Positions 18,417-26,349 of a DNA stretch of 64,000 nt are shown here, piece by piece; within the stretch, counting starts at the first letter, position 1, and the number at the start of each line of letters is the position of its first letter. Origin of the DNA: Ferrovibrio sp046294345 (GTDB lineage: Bacteria; Pseudomonadota; Alphaproteobacteria; Ferrovibrionales; Ferrovibrionaceae). The notes beneath the pieces are model-generated. The model was given only the letters and a program-made list of their open reading frames with translations. It searched no databases and was not told the origin of the DNA. The translations under genes were made by a program, and so were the position numbers. Location: contig JBKBJT010000002.1 in assembly GCA_046294345.1 (NCBI GenBank), positions 1-64,000 on the forward strand, given 5' to 3'.

Positions 18417-20543
18417 ATGTCGGACGGCAAAAAGCGTAAGATCGCCATTCTGGGCGGCGGTGTATCCGCGTTGACCAGCGCCTTCTATCTGGCCAGCCAG
18501 CCAGACGCGCGGGACAAATACGACATCACGGTTTATTGCATCGGCTGGCGTCTCGGCGGCAAATGCGCCACCGGTCGCAATCCCGAATACGGCAATCGCA
18601 TCGAGGAACATGGCATCCATGGTTTCCTCGGTTCCTACTACAACACTCTGTCGATGATGACCGAGGCCTACCGGCTGCTGGACCGGCCGGCCGGCACGCC
18701 GCTTGCTACCTTCGAAGAGGCTTTCTACCCAATCGATTCGATCCTGTGCTGGGAATTCCGCGATTACCGCTGGGTGAACTGGAAGATCACAGTCCCGCGC
18801 AATGACCTGAAGCCATGGGAGCCGGAATCGCTGCCCACACTCAGGCACTGGATCAAGGCGCTGGTCGAGTTCCTGGCCAAGCTGTTCGACAGCCATGCCG
18901 CGCATATTCCCTCGGCGGCGCTGGAATTCAGCGTCGCCAGAGGCCTGATGAGCCGCCTGTCGGAGGAGGCCGAGGCCATCGCCCAGGGGCAGGGCGGCAC
19001 GCTGCTGAAGGCGGTGGATGACTTCTGGCTGTGGTTCAAGCGACAGGTGGAAAAACTGGTCGAGGGCAACGACGCCCTGCGCCATCTTTACATCACGCTG
19101 GATTATTTCCTGACTATGATCCGCGGCATCATCAAGGATGATGTGCTGAACAAGGGCTTCGATCAGCTCGACGATGAGAATTTCTCGGAATGGTTCGCCC
19201 GCCATGGCGGTTCGATGCTCACCATTTCCTCGCCGCTGGCGATGAACACGCCCAACCTGTCGTACCAGTATCCCGATGGCGACACGACTCGTCCGCCGGC
19301 CATGGCGGCCGGTGCCTATCTGCACTGGACCCTGCGCGAATTCGCCTATCTTGGTTCGTTTGGCTGGCTGTTTGCCGCCGGCACCGGCGACACCGTGGTC
19401 GCACCACTCTATCTGCTGCTCAAGAAACTGGGCGTCAAGTTCGAGCTTTTCCACAAGGTGCGGGAGATCACCGCAGGACCGAACGGCGTTGGCGAGGTGG
19501 TGTTCGATATCCAGGCCACGCCGAAAGACAAGGCAAAAGGCTACGATCCGCTGATCGAGCTGCCGCTGGCTCAGTTCGGCGGCAAGACGCTGCCGGTATG
19601 GCCTGATCGTCCGCTCTACGACCAGTTGGCCGAGGGCGATGCGATGAAGGGTGCCAACGTGGATATCGAATCCTACTGGTCGGCATGGAGGCCGGTGGCC
19701 GAAAAGCGGATCAAGGCCGGCGAGGATTTCGATACCGTGATCGCGGCGATGTCGATTGCGACCCTGCCGATCCTCGCGCCGCAGTTGATGCAGGCCAATC
19801 CGAAATGGCCGCAGATGGTGGATGCCGTAAAAACGGTGCAGACCCAGACCCTGCAGGTATGGATGAAGCCCACACTGAAGCAGATGGGTCTGCCTTTTGA
19901 CTTCAAGAACTACGACCGGCTGATCGGCGCCACCTTCGTCAATCCGATCGACGGCGTGGCCGATTTCTCCGACCTGATCCCGATGGAGACCTGGCCGGCC
20001 GACAACGCGCCGCAATCGCTGCTCTATTTCTCGGGCGCATCGCCGCAATACGGAGCCCAGCCGGCCTTCAGCGATCATGATTACCCGAAACGCGAATATG
20101 CCCGCGTGAAGCATCAGGCCCAGCAATACCTGCAGGCCTGCATGGGCGCGCTGTTGCCAAAATCGGTCACCAATGCCGTCAATCCGCCTGGCGACCAGAT
20201 CGGATTCGATTTCAGTCAGCTCGTCTGTCTGAAAAGCGATTCCACTACCCTGGGCGTGGCGCGGCTGGAGCAGCAGTTCTGGAAACCCAACATCGATCCC
20301 AGCGAACGCTATGTCACTTCGCCGCCGGGCAGCACCAAACATCGTCTCAAGGCCTGGGATTCGGGCTTCGCCAATCTCGTGCTGGCGGGCGACTGGATCT
20401 ATACCGGCCTGAATGTCGGCAGCTTCGAAGGCGCCTGCATGGGTGGCAAGCTGGCGGTGCATGCCATCGATCCGACAGCGATGCCGCTGGACAAGGTTTA
20501 TGGCTATCCGCCCGCCCAGGGACCTAAGGCCGACAACCTCTAG
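18417..20543 (+). CDS. large FAD/NAD(P)-binding oxidoreductase-like protein
   Basis: 708 residues from ATG 18417 (GGGGG seven bases upstream; the frame is open from 18387). The N-terminal Rossmann motif is IAILGGGVSALTSAFYLASQ, followed by GWRLGGKCATGRN, the RxGG motif of amine-oxidase and carotenoid-desaturase type flavoproteins. A C-terminal FAD-closing segment reads LVLAGDWIYTGLNVGSFEGA (residues near 655-675). The middle 350 residues do not match a family I can name. It may act on a lipid or terpenoid like HpnE or phytoene desaturases, but that is inference. It ends the cluster that begins with the atypical ABC protein. Confidence 0.78.
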   Translation: MSDGKKRKIAILGGGVSALTSAFYLASQPDARDKYDITVYCIGWRLGGKCATGRNPEYGNRIEEHGIHGFLGSYYNTLSMMTEAYRLLDRPAGTPLATFEEAFYPIDSILCWEFRDYRWVNWKITVPRNDLKPWEPESLPTLRHWIKALVEFLAKLFDSHAAHIPSAALEFSVARGLMSRLSEEAEAIAQGQGGTLLKAVDDFWLWFKRQVEKLVEGNDALRHLYITLDYFLTMIRGIIKDDVLNKGFDQLDDENFSEWFARHGGSMLTISSPLAMNTPNLSYQYPDGDTTRPPAMAAGAYLHWTLREFAYLGSFGWLFAAGTGDTVVAPLYLLLKKLGVKFELFHKVREITAGPNGVGEVVFDIQATPKDKAKGYDPLIELPLAQFGGKTLPVWPDRPLYDQLAEGDAMKGANVDIESYWSAWRPVAEKRIKAGEDFDTVIAAMSIATLPILAPQLMQANPKWPQMVDAVKTVQTQTLQVWMKPTLKQMGLPFDFKNYDRLIGATFVNPIDGVADFSDLIPMETWPADNAPQSLLYFSGASPQYGAQPAFSDHDYPKREYARVKHQAQQYLQACMGALLPKSVTNAVNPPGDQIGFDFSQLVCLKSDSTTLGVARLEQQFWKPNIDPSERYVTSPPGSTKHRLKAWDSGFANLVLAGDWIYTGLNVGSFEGACMGGKLAVHAIDPTAMPLDKVYGYPPAQGPKADNL

Positions 20544-20617
20544 CAGCGCTCTGGCACTGGTTCCGCCCATCCGCCTTGGCTAGCATCGGCGCCGTATCGC
20601 CGATGGGAGAAGACAGG

Positions 20618-21679
20618 ATGGGCGCGCCGGGGCCATTGAACCTGATCACCGATGTGGCCGGCCTGCGGGTCGGCCATGCGGCCGACACCCACATCCGCAC
20701 TGGCGTCACTGTGATCCTGCCCGACCGGCGCGCAGCCTGTTCGGTCGATGTCCGGGGCGGCGGATCCGGCACGCGCGAAACCGACCTGCTGCGGCCGGAA
20801 GCGGCCATGCCCGCCGTCGACGCGCTTTGCCTTTCCGGCGGTTCGGCCTTCGGGCTCGATGCCGCCTCTGGCGTCATGCAGTGGCTGGCCGAGCGCCGCC
20901 GCGGCTTTTCCATTCACGGCCATGTCGTGCCCATCGTGCCGGGTGCGATCCTGTTCGATCTGGCCAATGGCGGCGACAAGGACTGGGGGAACGAGCCGCC
21001 CTACCGCCGGCTGGGCCATGCCGCCTGCGAGGCGGCCACGGATGGCGCCTTCCCCCTTGGCAATACCGGCGCCGGCTATGGCGCCAAGGCCGGCCGGCTG
21101 AAAGGCGGGCTGGGCAGCGCGTCCTGGCGGGAGGCTGATGGCCTGGTGGTGGCGGCATTGGTGGCAGCCAATCCGGTGGGCAGCGTACTAACACCAGGCA
21201 ATCGGGGCTTCTGGGCGCAGCCCTGGGAGCAGGGCGACGAATTCGGCGGGCTGAAAACAGATTTTCCCGACTGGGTCGACCTGGGCATTGCCGCGGAAGC
21301 TCGCATTACAGCACCTTCTGCGCTTCCGCCATCGGCACAGGTGGGCGGCCATACCTGCATTGGTGTGGTCGCCACCAATGCCGTGCTGGACAAAGCCGGC
21401 CTGCGCCAGGTGGCGGCCATGGCCCATGACGGGCTGGCCCGGGCGGTAAGGCCGGTTCATACCCCGATGGATGGCGATACCATCTTTGCGCTGGCCACCG
21501 CCGCGTGGCAGGATCAGGGCGATGCGGCGGGCCGTAACTGGCTGATAGCCCGGATCGGCAGCATCGCCGCCGATTGCATGGCTCGTGCTGTGGCACGGGG
21601 TGTGTGGGCGGCCGTGCCGCTGGGAGATGAGGATTGCGCCGCAACCCTGCTGCGGCGCCAGGAGGAGGGAAAACAATGA
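20618..21679 (+). CDS. P1 family peptidase (DmpA/S58 type)
   Basis: 353 residues of the self-processing P1/DmpA-like N-terminal-nucleophile hydrolases. Recognisable segments are ITDVAGLRVGHA at the start, LSGGSAFGLDAASGV, GNTGAGYGAKAG and the processing-site region HTCIGVVATNAVLDKAG, where the chain is expected to be cut so that the second subunit begins with the nucleophile. I chose ATG 20618, preceded by GGGAGAAGAC. Members cleave N-terminal D- or L-residues from small peptides. The stop overlaps the start of a peptide-binding protein gene (ATGA), so uptake and cleavage of short peptides are probably linked. Confidence 0.88.
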   Translation: MGAPGPLNLITDVAGLRVGHAADTHIRTGVTVILPDRRAACSVDVRGGGSGTRETDLLRPEAAMPAVDALCLSGGSAFGLDAASGVMQWLAERRRGFSIHGHVVPIVPGAILFDLANGGDKDWGNEPPYRRLGHAACEAATDGAFPLGNTGAGYGAKAGRLKGGLGSASWREADGLVVAALVAANPVGSVLTPGNRGFWAQPWEQGDEFGGLKTDFPDWVDLGIAAEARITAPSALPPSAQVGGHTCIGVVATNAVLDKAGLRQVAAMAHDGLARAVRPVHTPMDGDTIFALATAAWQDQGDAAGRNWLIARIGSIAADCMARAVARGVWAAVPLGDEDCAATLLRRQEEGKQ

Positions 21680-23190
21680 CGCGACGCTGGACTAATCTAT
21701 CGGCAACGCTGGGACTGGGTCTGCACCTGGGGCTCGTGGCGGCGATTGCCGCCATGCCGGCCGTAACCATGGCACAGGCCAAGAAGGATTCGCTGGTGCT
21801 GGCGATGACCCTGGAGCCGCCAGGTCTGGATCCCACCATTGCTCCGGCCGCGGCCATCGGCGAAGTGGTGCATTACAACATCTTCGAAGGCTTGACCAAG
21901 ATTCTGGAAAACGGCGAGGTGGGCCCGCTGCTGGCCGATAGCTGGATCGTGTCGCCTGACATGAAGGTGTTCACCTTCAAGCTGAAATCCGGCGTGAAGT
22001 TCAGCGACGGCACGGCCTTTGATGCCGCCGACGTGAAATTCTCGTTCGAGACCTATGGCGGTGAGAAGAGCACCAACAAGCGCAAGGCGGTGTTTACCAA
22101 TATCGAATCTATCGCCACGCCTGATCCGCTCACCGTGACGGTGACGCTCAAGAAGGCCGATCCGACCTTCCTGTTTAGCCTGGGCGAAAACACCGCCGTC
22201 ATCACTGCACCGGAAAGCGCGGCGAGCAATGCCACCAAGCCGGTCGGCACCGGTCCTTACAAGCTGGTGGAATGGGTGAAGGGCGATTCAGTGACCCTGG
22301 CCGCCAACGAGGCCTATCGCAATCCCGGCGCGATCAAGCTGAAGACCGTGAAGATGCGTTTCATCGGCGACCAGGGCGCTCTGGTCGCTGCGATGCGTGC
22401 CGGCGACATCGACGCCGTACCGATCGGCATCCTGGGCGAGAACGTGCGCGAATTCGAGAAGGACAAGCGTTTCAAGGTCACCGCAGGCTCGACCGAGGGC
22501 GAGACCATGGTGATCATCAACAACAAGCGCAAGCCGTTCGATGACGTGCGCGTGCGCCGCGCGCTCACCTATGCCATCGACCGCGCCGCGGTGATCGAGG
22601 CTGCTTCGGCTGGTTACGGCAAGCCGATCGGCAGCCATTTTCCGCCCCATGATCCGGCCTATATCGACCTGACCAAGATGTATCCCTACGATCCGGCCAA
22701 GGCGAAGGCCCTGCTGAAGGAGGCGGGCGTCAATAACCTGGAGATCACCCTGCGTCTGCCGCCGCCGCCCTATGCCAAGCCGATCGGCGAGGTGGTGCAG
22801 GCCATGCTGAGCCAGGTGGGCATCAACGCCAAGATCGAGAATGTCGAATGGGCGCAGTGGCTGGATGGCACGTTCAGGAACAAGAATTTCGACCTGACGG
22901 TGGTCAGTCATGTCGAGCCGAACGACGTCGTGAAATACGCCGAGCCCGACTATTATTATCAGTATGACAACCAGAAGGCCCGCGACCTGATCGCCAAGGC
23001 CAATTCGACCTTGGACAAGGGCGAGCGCACCAAGGCCCTGCAAGACCTGCAGCGTCTGCTGGCCGAGGACGCGGTGAACGTCTATCTCTACAACCTGCCG
23101 CGGCTGGGCGTGTACAAGCAGGGCTTGGCCGGTTTCTGGGTGAATGCGCCGATCTTCGTCAACGATCTGACGGCCGTTGCCTGGCAGTAA
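21676..23190 (+). CDS. peptide-binding protein, ABC transporter family 5
   Basis: 504 residues from ATG 21676, preceded by GGAGGAGG and overlapping the peptidase stop. A signal peptide ends near residue 33 (AMPAVTMAQA). The mature part has the DppA-like fold (LEPPGLDPTIAPAAA, FKLKSGVKFSDGTAFDAADV, RRALTYAIDRAAVI). Its permeases and ATPase are not next to it: the following gene is on the other strand after a strong terminator. It may use a transporter elsewhere, possibly the Opp-like importer at 1823-7843, but nothing in the window proves this. Confidence 0.9.
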   Translation: MTRRWTNLSATLGLGLHLGLVAAIAAMPAVTMAQAKKDSLVLAMTLEPPGLDPTIAPAAAIGEVVHYNIFEGLTKILENGEVGPLLADSWIVSPDMKVFTFKLKSGVKFSDGTAFDAADVKFSFETYGGEKSTNKRKAVFTNIESIATPDPLTVTVTLKKADPTFLFSLGENTAVITAPESAASNATKPVGTGPYKLVEWVKGDSVTLAANEAYRNPGAIKLKTVKMRFIGDQGALVAAMRAGDIDAVPIGILGENVREFEKDKRFKVTAGSTEGETMVIINNKRKPFDDVRVRRALTYAIDRAAVIEAASAGYGKPIGSHFPPHDPAYIDLTKMYPYDPAKAKALLKEAGVNNLEITLRLPPPPYAKPIGEVVQAMLSQVGINAKIENVEWAQWLDGTFRNKNFDLTVVSHVEPNDVVKYAEPDYYYQYDNQKARDLIAKANSTLDKGERTKALQDLQRLLAEDAVNVYLYNLPRLGVYKQGLAGFWVNAPIFVNDLTAVAWQ

Positions 23191-23211
23191 TCCCGGCATA
23201 GCCGCAGCAAC

Positions 23212-23244
23212 AAAAAAGCCCGCCGGAAGGCGGGCTTTTTCTTT
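23212..23244 (+). terminator. rho-independent terminator
   Basis: AAAAAAGCCCGCC and GGCGGGCTTTTT form a perfect stem with a GAA-type loop, followed by a T-rich run. It lies 22 bases after the stop of the peptide-binding protein. The A-run before the stem makes it usable in both directions, so it probably also ends the convergent lipoprotein gene. Confidence 0.92.
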
Positions 23245-23267
23245 GTCGGTTTGCTTGTGGCGGTGCG

Positions 23268-24494
23268 TCAGCGCACGAAGACGTGGACTTCGTTGGTGGC
23301 GGCCTGGACATTGCTGCCGGCCGAGACATTCACGCGGCTGGCCGGCAGGCCCATATCGGCCAGCGAACGGATCACGCGGTCGGCGTTGCGGCGCGCCTGG
23401 TTCTGGTTGCTGGCGGTCTGTGCCTGGGTGCCGCCGGCGGCCACGGCCACCACGTCGAACACGGCATTCGGCTTGCGCGCGATGGCCTGCGACACGGCGT
23501 TATACAGGGCCTGCTGGTAGGGCACGTCGGCGCGGTCGAAACGGATCACCACCAGCGGCGTACGGCCTGCAGTATTGGCCGGCGCGGCGCCCTGGTCGAT
23601 GGTGGCGAATTGCTGGGCGCCGGCATAGAAGTTGGCGCGGTTGCCAAGGCCAGGGCCGAGCAGTTCGCCCTGCTTGATCGCGGCCGAGAGCGTGGTGAGG
23701 TTGGTGCGCTCGGCGCCGATGTAATTGGTCTGGCGCGCCACGTCCTGGCTCAGTTCGCCCAGCAGGCGGTCGATCAGCACGACGGTCTTGGCGGTTTCGT
23801 CTTCCAGCACGGCAAGCTGGCGATGGTCTTCGTCGATGGCGCCGGAGATGCTGTAGGTCGATTTGATCGATTGCAGCAGGTAGGTCGACATCGCCGAATC
23901 GGCGGCCACCTGGTTGGCCAGGTTGCTCATGTTGCCCACATCGGCGGCCATGCGGTCCAGGTCGGTCTGGGCCTGGGTCCACTGGCTGACCAGGATCGGG
24001 TTGCCCGGGGTGGTGCCCATCTGCAGGCGGGTCGACACCGCGGCGACCAGGCCGTGGTAGCGCTGGGAATTCTGGGTGGCACTAGCGCGGACAGCCTGCA
24101 ACTGCTGGTTCCGCTGGGTGACCTGCTGCTGCAGCTGAGCCAGTTCGCCGCGCATCTGCTGCACCTTCTGGCCCACGAACGTGCCGGTGGACTGGCCGGG
24201 GGTGACGCCCGGGACGACGAAATTGGTGGTGCCCAGGGTGGGCTGTAGCGGGGCCGTCTGGGCGGGGGCAGGGCCGGACTGGCCCAGGACCGGATTCGGA
24301 TTGGCTTCGGCAACCGAGGGCGGAATCTGCTGGGTCATGACCGGTGCAGAGCCGCCGGCAGGATCCTCGCCGGTGAGGGAAGGCCAGAGTTCGTCGCTCA
24401 CATAGGAGCAGCCGGAGAGCAGCAGGGCCAGGGATGCCGTGCTGGTCAGCAGCATACGGCGACCGAACGCCACATTACGAACAGGATTTGCCAT
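23268..24494 (-). CDS. lipoprotein with C-terminal OmpA-like domain
   Basis: 408 residues from ATG 24494; the frame is open to 24752 without a supported start. A lipoprotein signal ends in LLLSGC near residue 27. A proline- and glutamine-rich linker is followed by a coiled-coil region (KVQQMRGELAQLQQQVTQRNQQL, residues about 115-140) and a helical central part. The final 120 residues end in NQARRNADRVIRSLADMGLPASRVNV, like the peptidoglycan-binding OmpA/MotB C-terminal fold. A structural or scaffolding role between membrane and cell wall is likely; the precise partner is unknown. It is the last chromosomal gene before the tRNA and the mobile element. Confidence 0.75.
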   Translation of the reverse strand: MANPVRNVAFGRRMLLTSTASLALLLSGCSYVSDELWPSLTGEDPAGGSAPVMTQQIPPSVAEANPNPVLGQSGPAPAQTAPLQPTLGTTNFVVPGVTPGQSTGTFVGQKVQQMRGELAQLQQQVTQRNQQLQAVRASATQNSQRYHGLVAAVSTRLQMGTTPGNPILVSQWTQAQTDLDRMAADVGNMSNLANQVAADSAMSTYLLQSIKSTYSISGAIDEDHRQLAVLEDETAKTVVLIDRLLGELSQDVARQTNYIGAERTNLTTLSAAIKQGELLGPGLGNRANFYAGAQQFATIDQGAAPANTAGRTPLVVIRFDRADVPYQQALYNAVSQAIARKPNAVFDVVAVAAGGTQAQTASNQNQARRNADRVIRSLADMGLPASRVNVSAGSNVQAATNEVHVFVR

Positions 24495-24759
24495 GCCACG
24501 CCATCTCGCGTTGATGTTTATCGTCACTGGTCTGCTGGCCTGGTGGGCCCCCCGTCGCATCGGGCGACGGCGCTGGACCAGCCAGCCGCGCAAGCCTTCT
24601 GCGAACCCCGGCATTGTAGGAGGGCGCAGAACCGCCCGCAAGCATCTTCTGCCAGTAGAATCCGAGGGTTGCGCCGGATCAAAGCAATCCGGGATAGACC
24701 CTTGCGCTGTTCCGGCGAATTGAGTAGGTTCCGCCCCCGTTGCGGTACCCACCGCCTGC

Positions 24760-24836
24760 GCGCTCGTAGCTCAGCTGGATAGAGCACCAGACTACGAATC
24801 TGGGGGTCAGGAGTTCGAATCTCTTCGAGCGCGCCA
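24760..24836 (+). tRNA. tRNA-Arg (anticodon ACG)
   Basis: A 77-base cloverleaf. The acceptor stem GCGCTCG pairs with CGAGCGC, the anticodon stem is CCAGA/TCTGG around the loop CTACGAA (anticodon ACG), the T-arm contains TTCGAAT, and the CCA end is encoded at 24834-24836. This tRNA is the integration site: its 3' 53 bases belong to the left attachment repeat, so the element restored a complete gene on insertion. A good terminator follows at 24844-24874 inside the element. Confidence 0.96.
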
Positions 24837-24838
24837 TT
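24784..24838. repeat. left attachment site (attL core)
   Basis: 55 bases from GCACCAGACTACG to GCGCGCCATT, identical to 53402-53456. It starts within the anticodon arm of tRNA-Arg and runs two bases past the CCA end, as expected for a tyrosine recombinase that targets the 3' part of a tRNA. Confidence 0.95.
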
Positions 24839-24843
24839 CTTTC

Positions 24844-24874
24844 AAAGGCTTAGCCGAACAAGGCTAAGCCTTTT
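24844..24874 (+). terminator. terminator of the restored tRNA-Arg
   Basis: AAAGGCTTAGCC and GGCTAAGCCTTTT form a 12-base-pair stem around GAACAA, ending in T residues, eight bases after the tRNA. It belongs to the mobile element, so the element supplies the terminator of the gene it interrupts. Confidence 0.88.
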
Positions 24875-24882
24875 GTGCTTTC

Positions 24883-24902
24883 TGGGGACACTTTGGGGAC
24901 AC
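24883..24902. promoter_or_regulatory. left-end integrase arm-type repeats
   Basis: Two copies of TGGGGACAC start at 24883 and 24894, one helical turn apart (11 bases), 45 bases inside the left repeat. The same word, in direct and inverted copies, lies inside the right end at 53271-53315. Repeated words on both sides of an attachment core are the usual layout of integrase arm sites. Confidence 0.7.
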
Positions 24903-24977
24903 TAGCCGTTCACACGGTTCAATCAGCTTCTGCATTTTAAGATCAAAAATCCCGCTTGGACGGGCATATCTTCCCGA

Positions 24978-26105
24978 TTAGACGGATGACTGCCCGATGC
25001 GCGATACGTCCACCATGACGTAGCTTGTGCTGCGGCCTCCGGCCTCTTCCTTCTGCAGGATGCCGCGCTGCATAAGGTCAGAAATATCGCGGTACGCAGT
25101 GTCCTGGGAGCATTTGCATATCTTTGCCCATTTGCTGGTGGTGAGCTTCCCCTCGAACCCGTCCAGCAGCTTATTGAGCATGAGCGTCTGGCGTTCATTT
25201 AGGGCCTGAATGGCCAACCGCTCCCAGAAGTGGGCTTTCTTCATGACGGCCTGGAGCGTTTCTTGCGCCCCATCGATGGCTCGTGAGAAGCATCCCAGGA
25301 ACCACTCCAGCCATTCAGTGATGTCCAGCGAACGCCTCTGGGTATTCTCAAGGATGTTGTAATAGTCCTTACGCTCCAGGCGGATTTGCGCAGACATGCT
25401 GTAGAAGCGCTGACTGCTGTTTTCAGAACGGGCGAGGGCCATGTCGGCCACGGCTCTGGCAATGCGGCCGTTGCCGTCCTCAAAGGGGTGTAGGGTCACA
25501 AACCAGAGGTGCGCGATGCCTGCCTTCAAGACCAGATCGAGGTCTTGGTCGCTTGCATTGAACCACTGCAGGAAGGACAAGGTTTCAGCTTCCAGGCGTT
25601 TGGCGGGAGGCGCAACAAAGTGCGTCCGCTCTCTCCCTACGGGGCCTGAAACAACTTCCATCGGGCCGTTTCTGTCGTCACGCCAGCCACCGACGATAAT
25701 CTTCGTCATACCGCTGCGGCCGGTCGGGAAAAGGGCTGCGTGCCATCCAAAGAGCCGGTCCTGAGTAAGGGGCTGGTTATAATTCCGCGTAGCGTCGAGC
25801 ATCATTTCGACGACGCCCTCTACGTCGCGATCTGCGGGGACTAATCCGGCGATGTCCATGCCGAGGCGACGGGCGATGGATGACCGCACCTGATCGGGGT
25901 CCAGTTTCTCCCCTTCAATTTCGCTGGTTTTGAGCACGTCCTGGGTGAGGGTATTCAGCAGGGCTTCTTCTTTGAGACGGAAGCCTAAAGTGCCCATTTG
26001 GCCTAAAAGTAGCCCTTGCTTGTGGCGTGCCTCGGCAAGGGGCTTGGTAAGCCGCGCCTTATCCCACTCAAAATGAGGCCACGCCTCTTGTTCCCAGATA
26101 AACAT
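24978..26105 (-). CDS. Fic-domain protein with DUF4172 N-terminus and C-terminal winged helix
   Basis: 375 residues. Residues about 1-80 are a DUF4172-like region containing T60-SEI-E64-G65, which matches the [S/T]xxxE[G/N] inhibitory helix. The Fic core follows, with HPFEDGNGRIAR at residues 206-217, the complete active-site motif of AMP-transferring Fic enzymes. The last 80 residues (LTTSKWAKICKCSQDTAYRDISDL) form a winged-helix DNA-binding domain. An inhibitory helix in the same chain means auto-inhibited (class II) Fic. Six copies of CTCCGCA in direct and inverted order just upstream suggest that it binds its own promoter. It is the first gene inside the left end. Target protein unknown. 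Confidence 0.88.
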   Translation of the reverse strand: MFIWEQEAWPHFEWDKARLTKPLAEARHKQGLLLGQMGTLGFRLKEEALLNTLTQDVLKTSEIEGEKLDPDQVRSSIARRLGMDIAGLVPADRDVEGVVEMMLDATRNYNQPLTQDRLFGWHAALFPTGRSGMTKIIVGGWRDDRNGPMEVVSGPVGRERTHFVAPPAKRLEAETLSFLQWFNASDQDLDLVLKAGIAHLWFVTLHPFEDGNGRIARAVADMALARSENSSQRFYSMSAQIRLERKDYYNILENTQRRSLDITEWLEWFLGCFSRAIDGAQETLQAVMKKAHFWERLAIQALNERQTLMLNKLLDGFEGKLTTSKWAKICKCSQDTAYRDISDLMQRGILQKEEAGGRSTSYVMVDVSRIGQSSV

Positions 26106-26111
26106 ACTAAT

Positions 26112-26207
26112 CTCCGCACATTATGCGGAGATTATGCCTCCTATTCTCCGCATGGTCAAGGCTATTCTCCGCATAATGTGCGGAGAATAATGGGTGTATT
26201 CTCCGCA
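26112..26207. promoter_or_regulatory. operator array upstream of the Fic gene
   Basis: Six copies of CTCCGCA or its complement at 26112, 26124 (inverted), 26146, 26167, 26179 (inverted) and 26201. Two pairs form palindromes; 26164-26188 is a perfect 10-base inverted repeat around TAATG. The first palindrome begins seven bases before the Fic start codon on the complementary strand. The array covers the whole region between the Fic gene and the divergent coupling-protein gene, so it could control both. Confidence 0.75.
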
Positions 26208-26349
26208 TTCTACAAAGAGGTAGGTGAATTACCTCGCCGGGAGGGGCGTCAATTATAGGGGCTGTTGCGGCCTATCAGCCGTTCTGAATCAGTTTTCCCG
26301 TTAGCTCCGCCCCTCATAGCCCTCCATCAACCAAATGATGGAGGGGTCT

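Noticed and set aside
18333..20570. A 745-codon open frame on the minus strand
   Set aside because: Antisense of the FAD protein; composition (Arg, His, Gln rich) and absence of domains mark it as a shadow.
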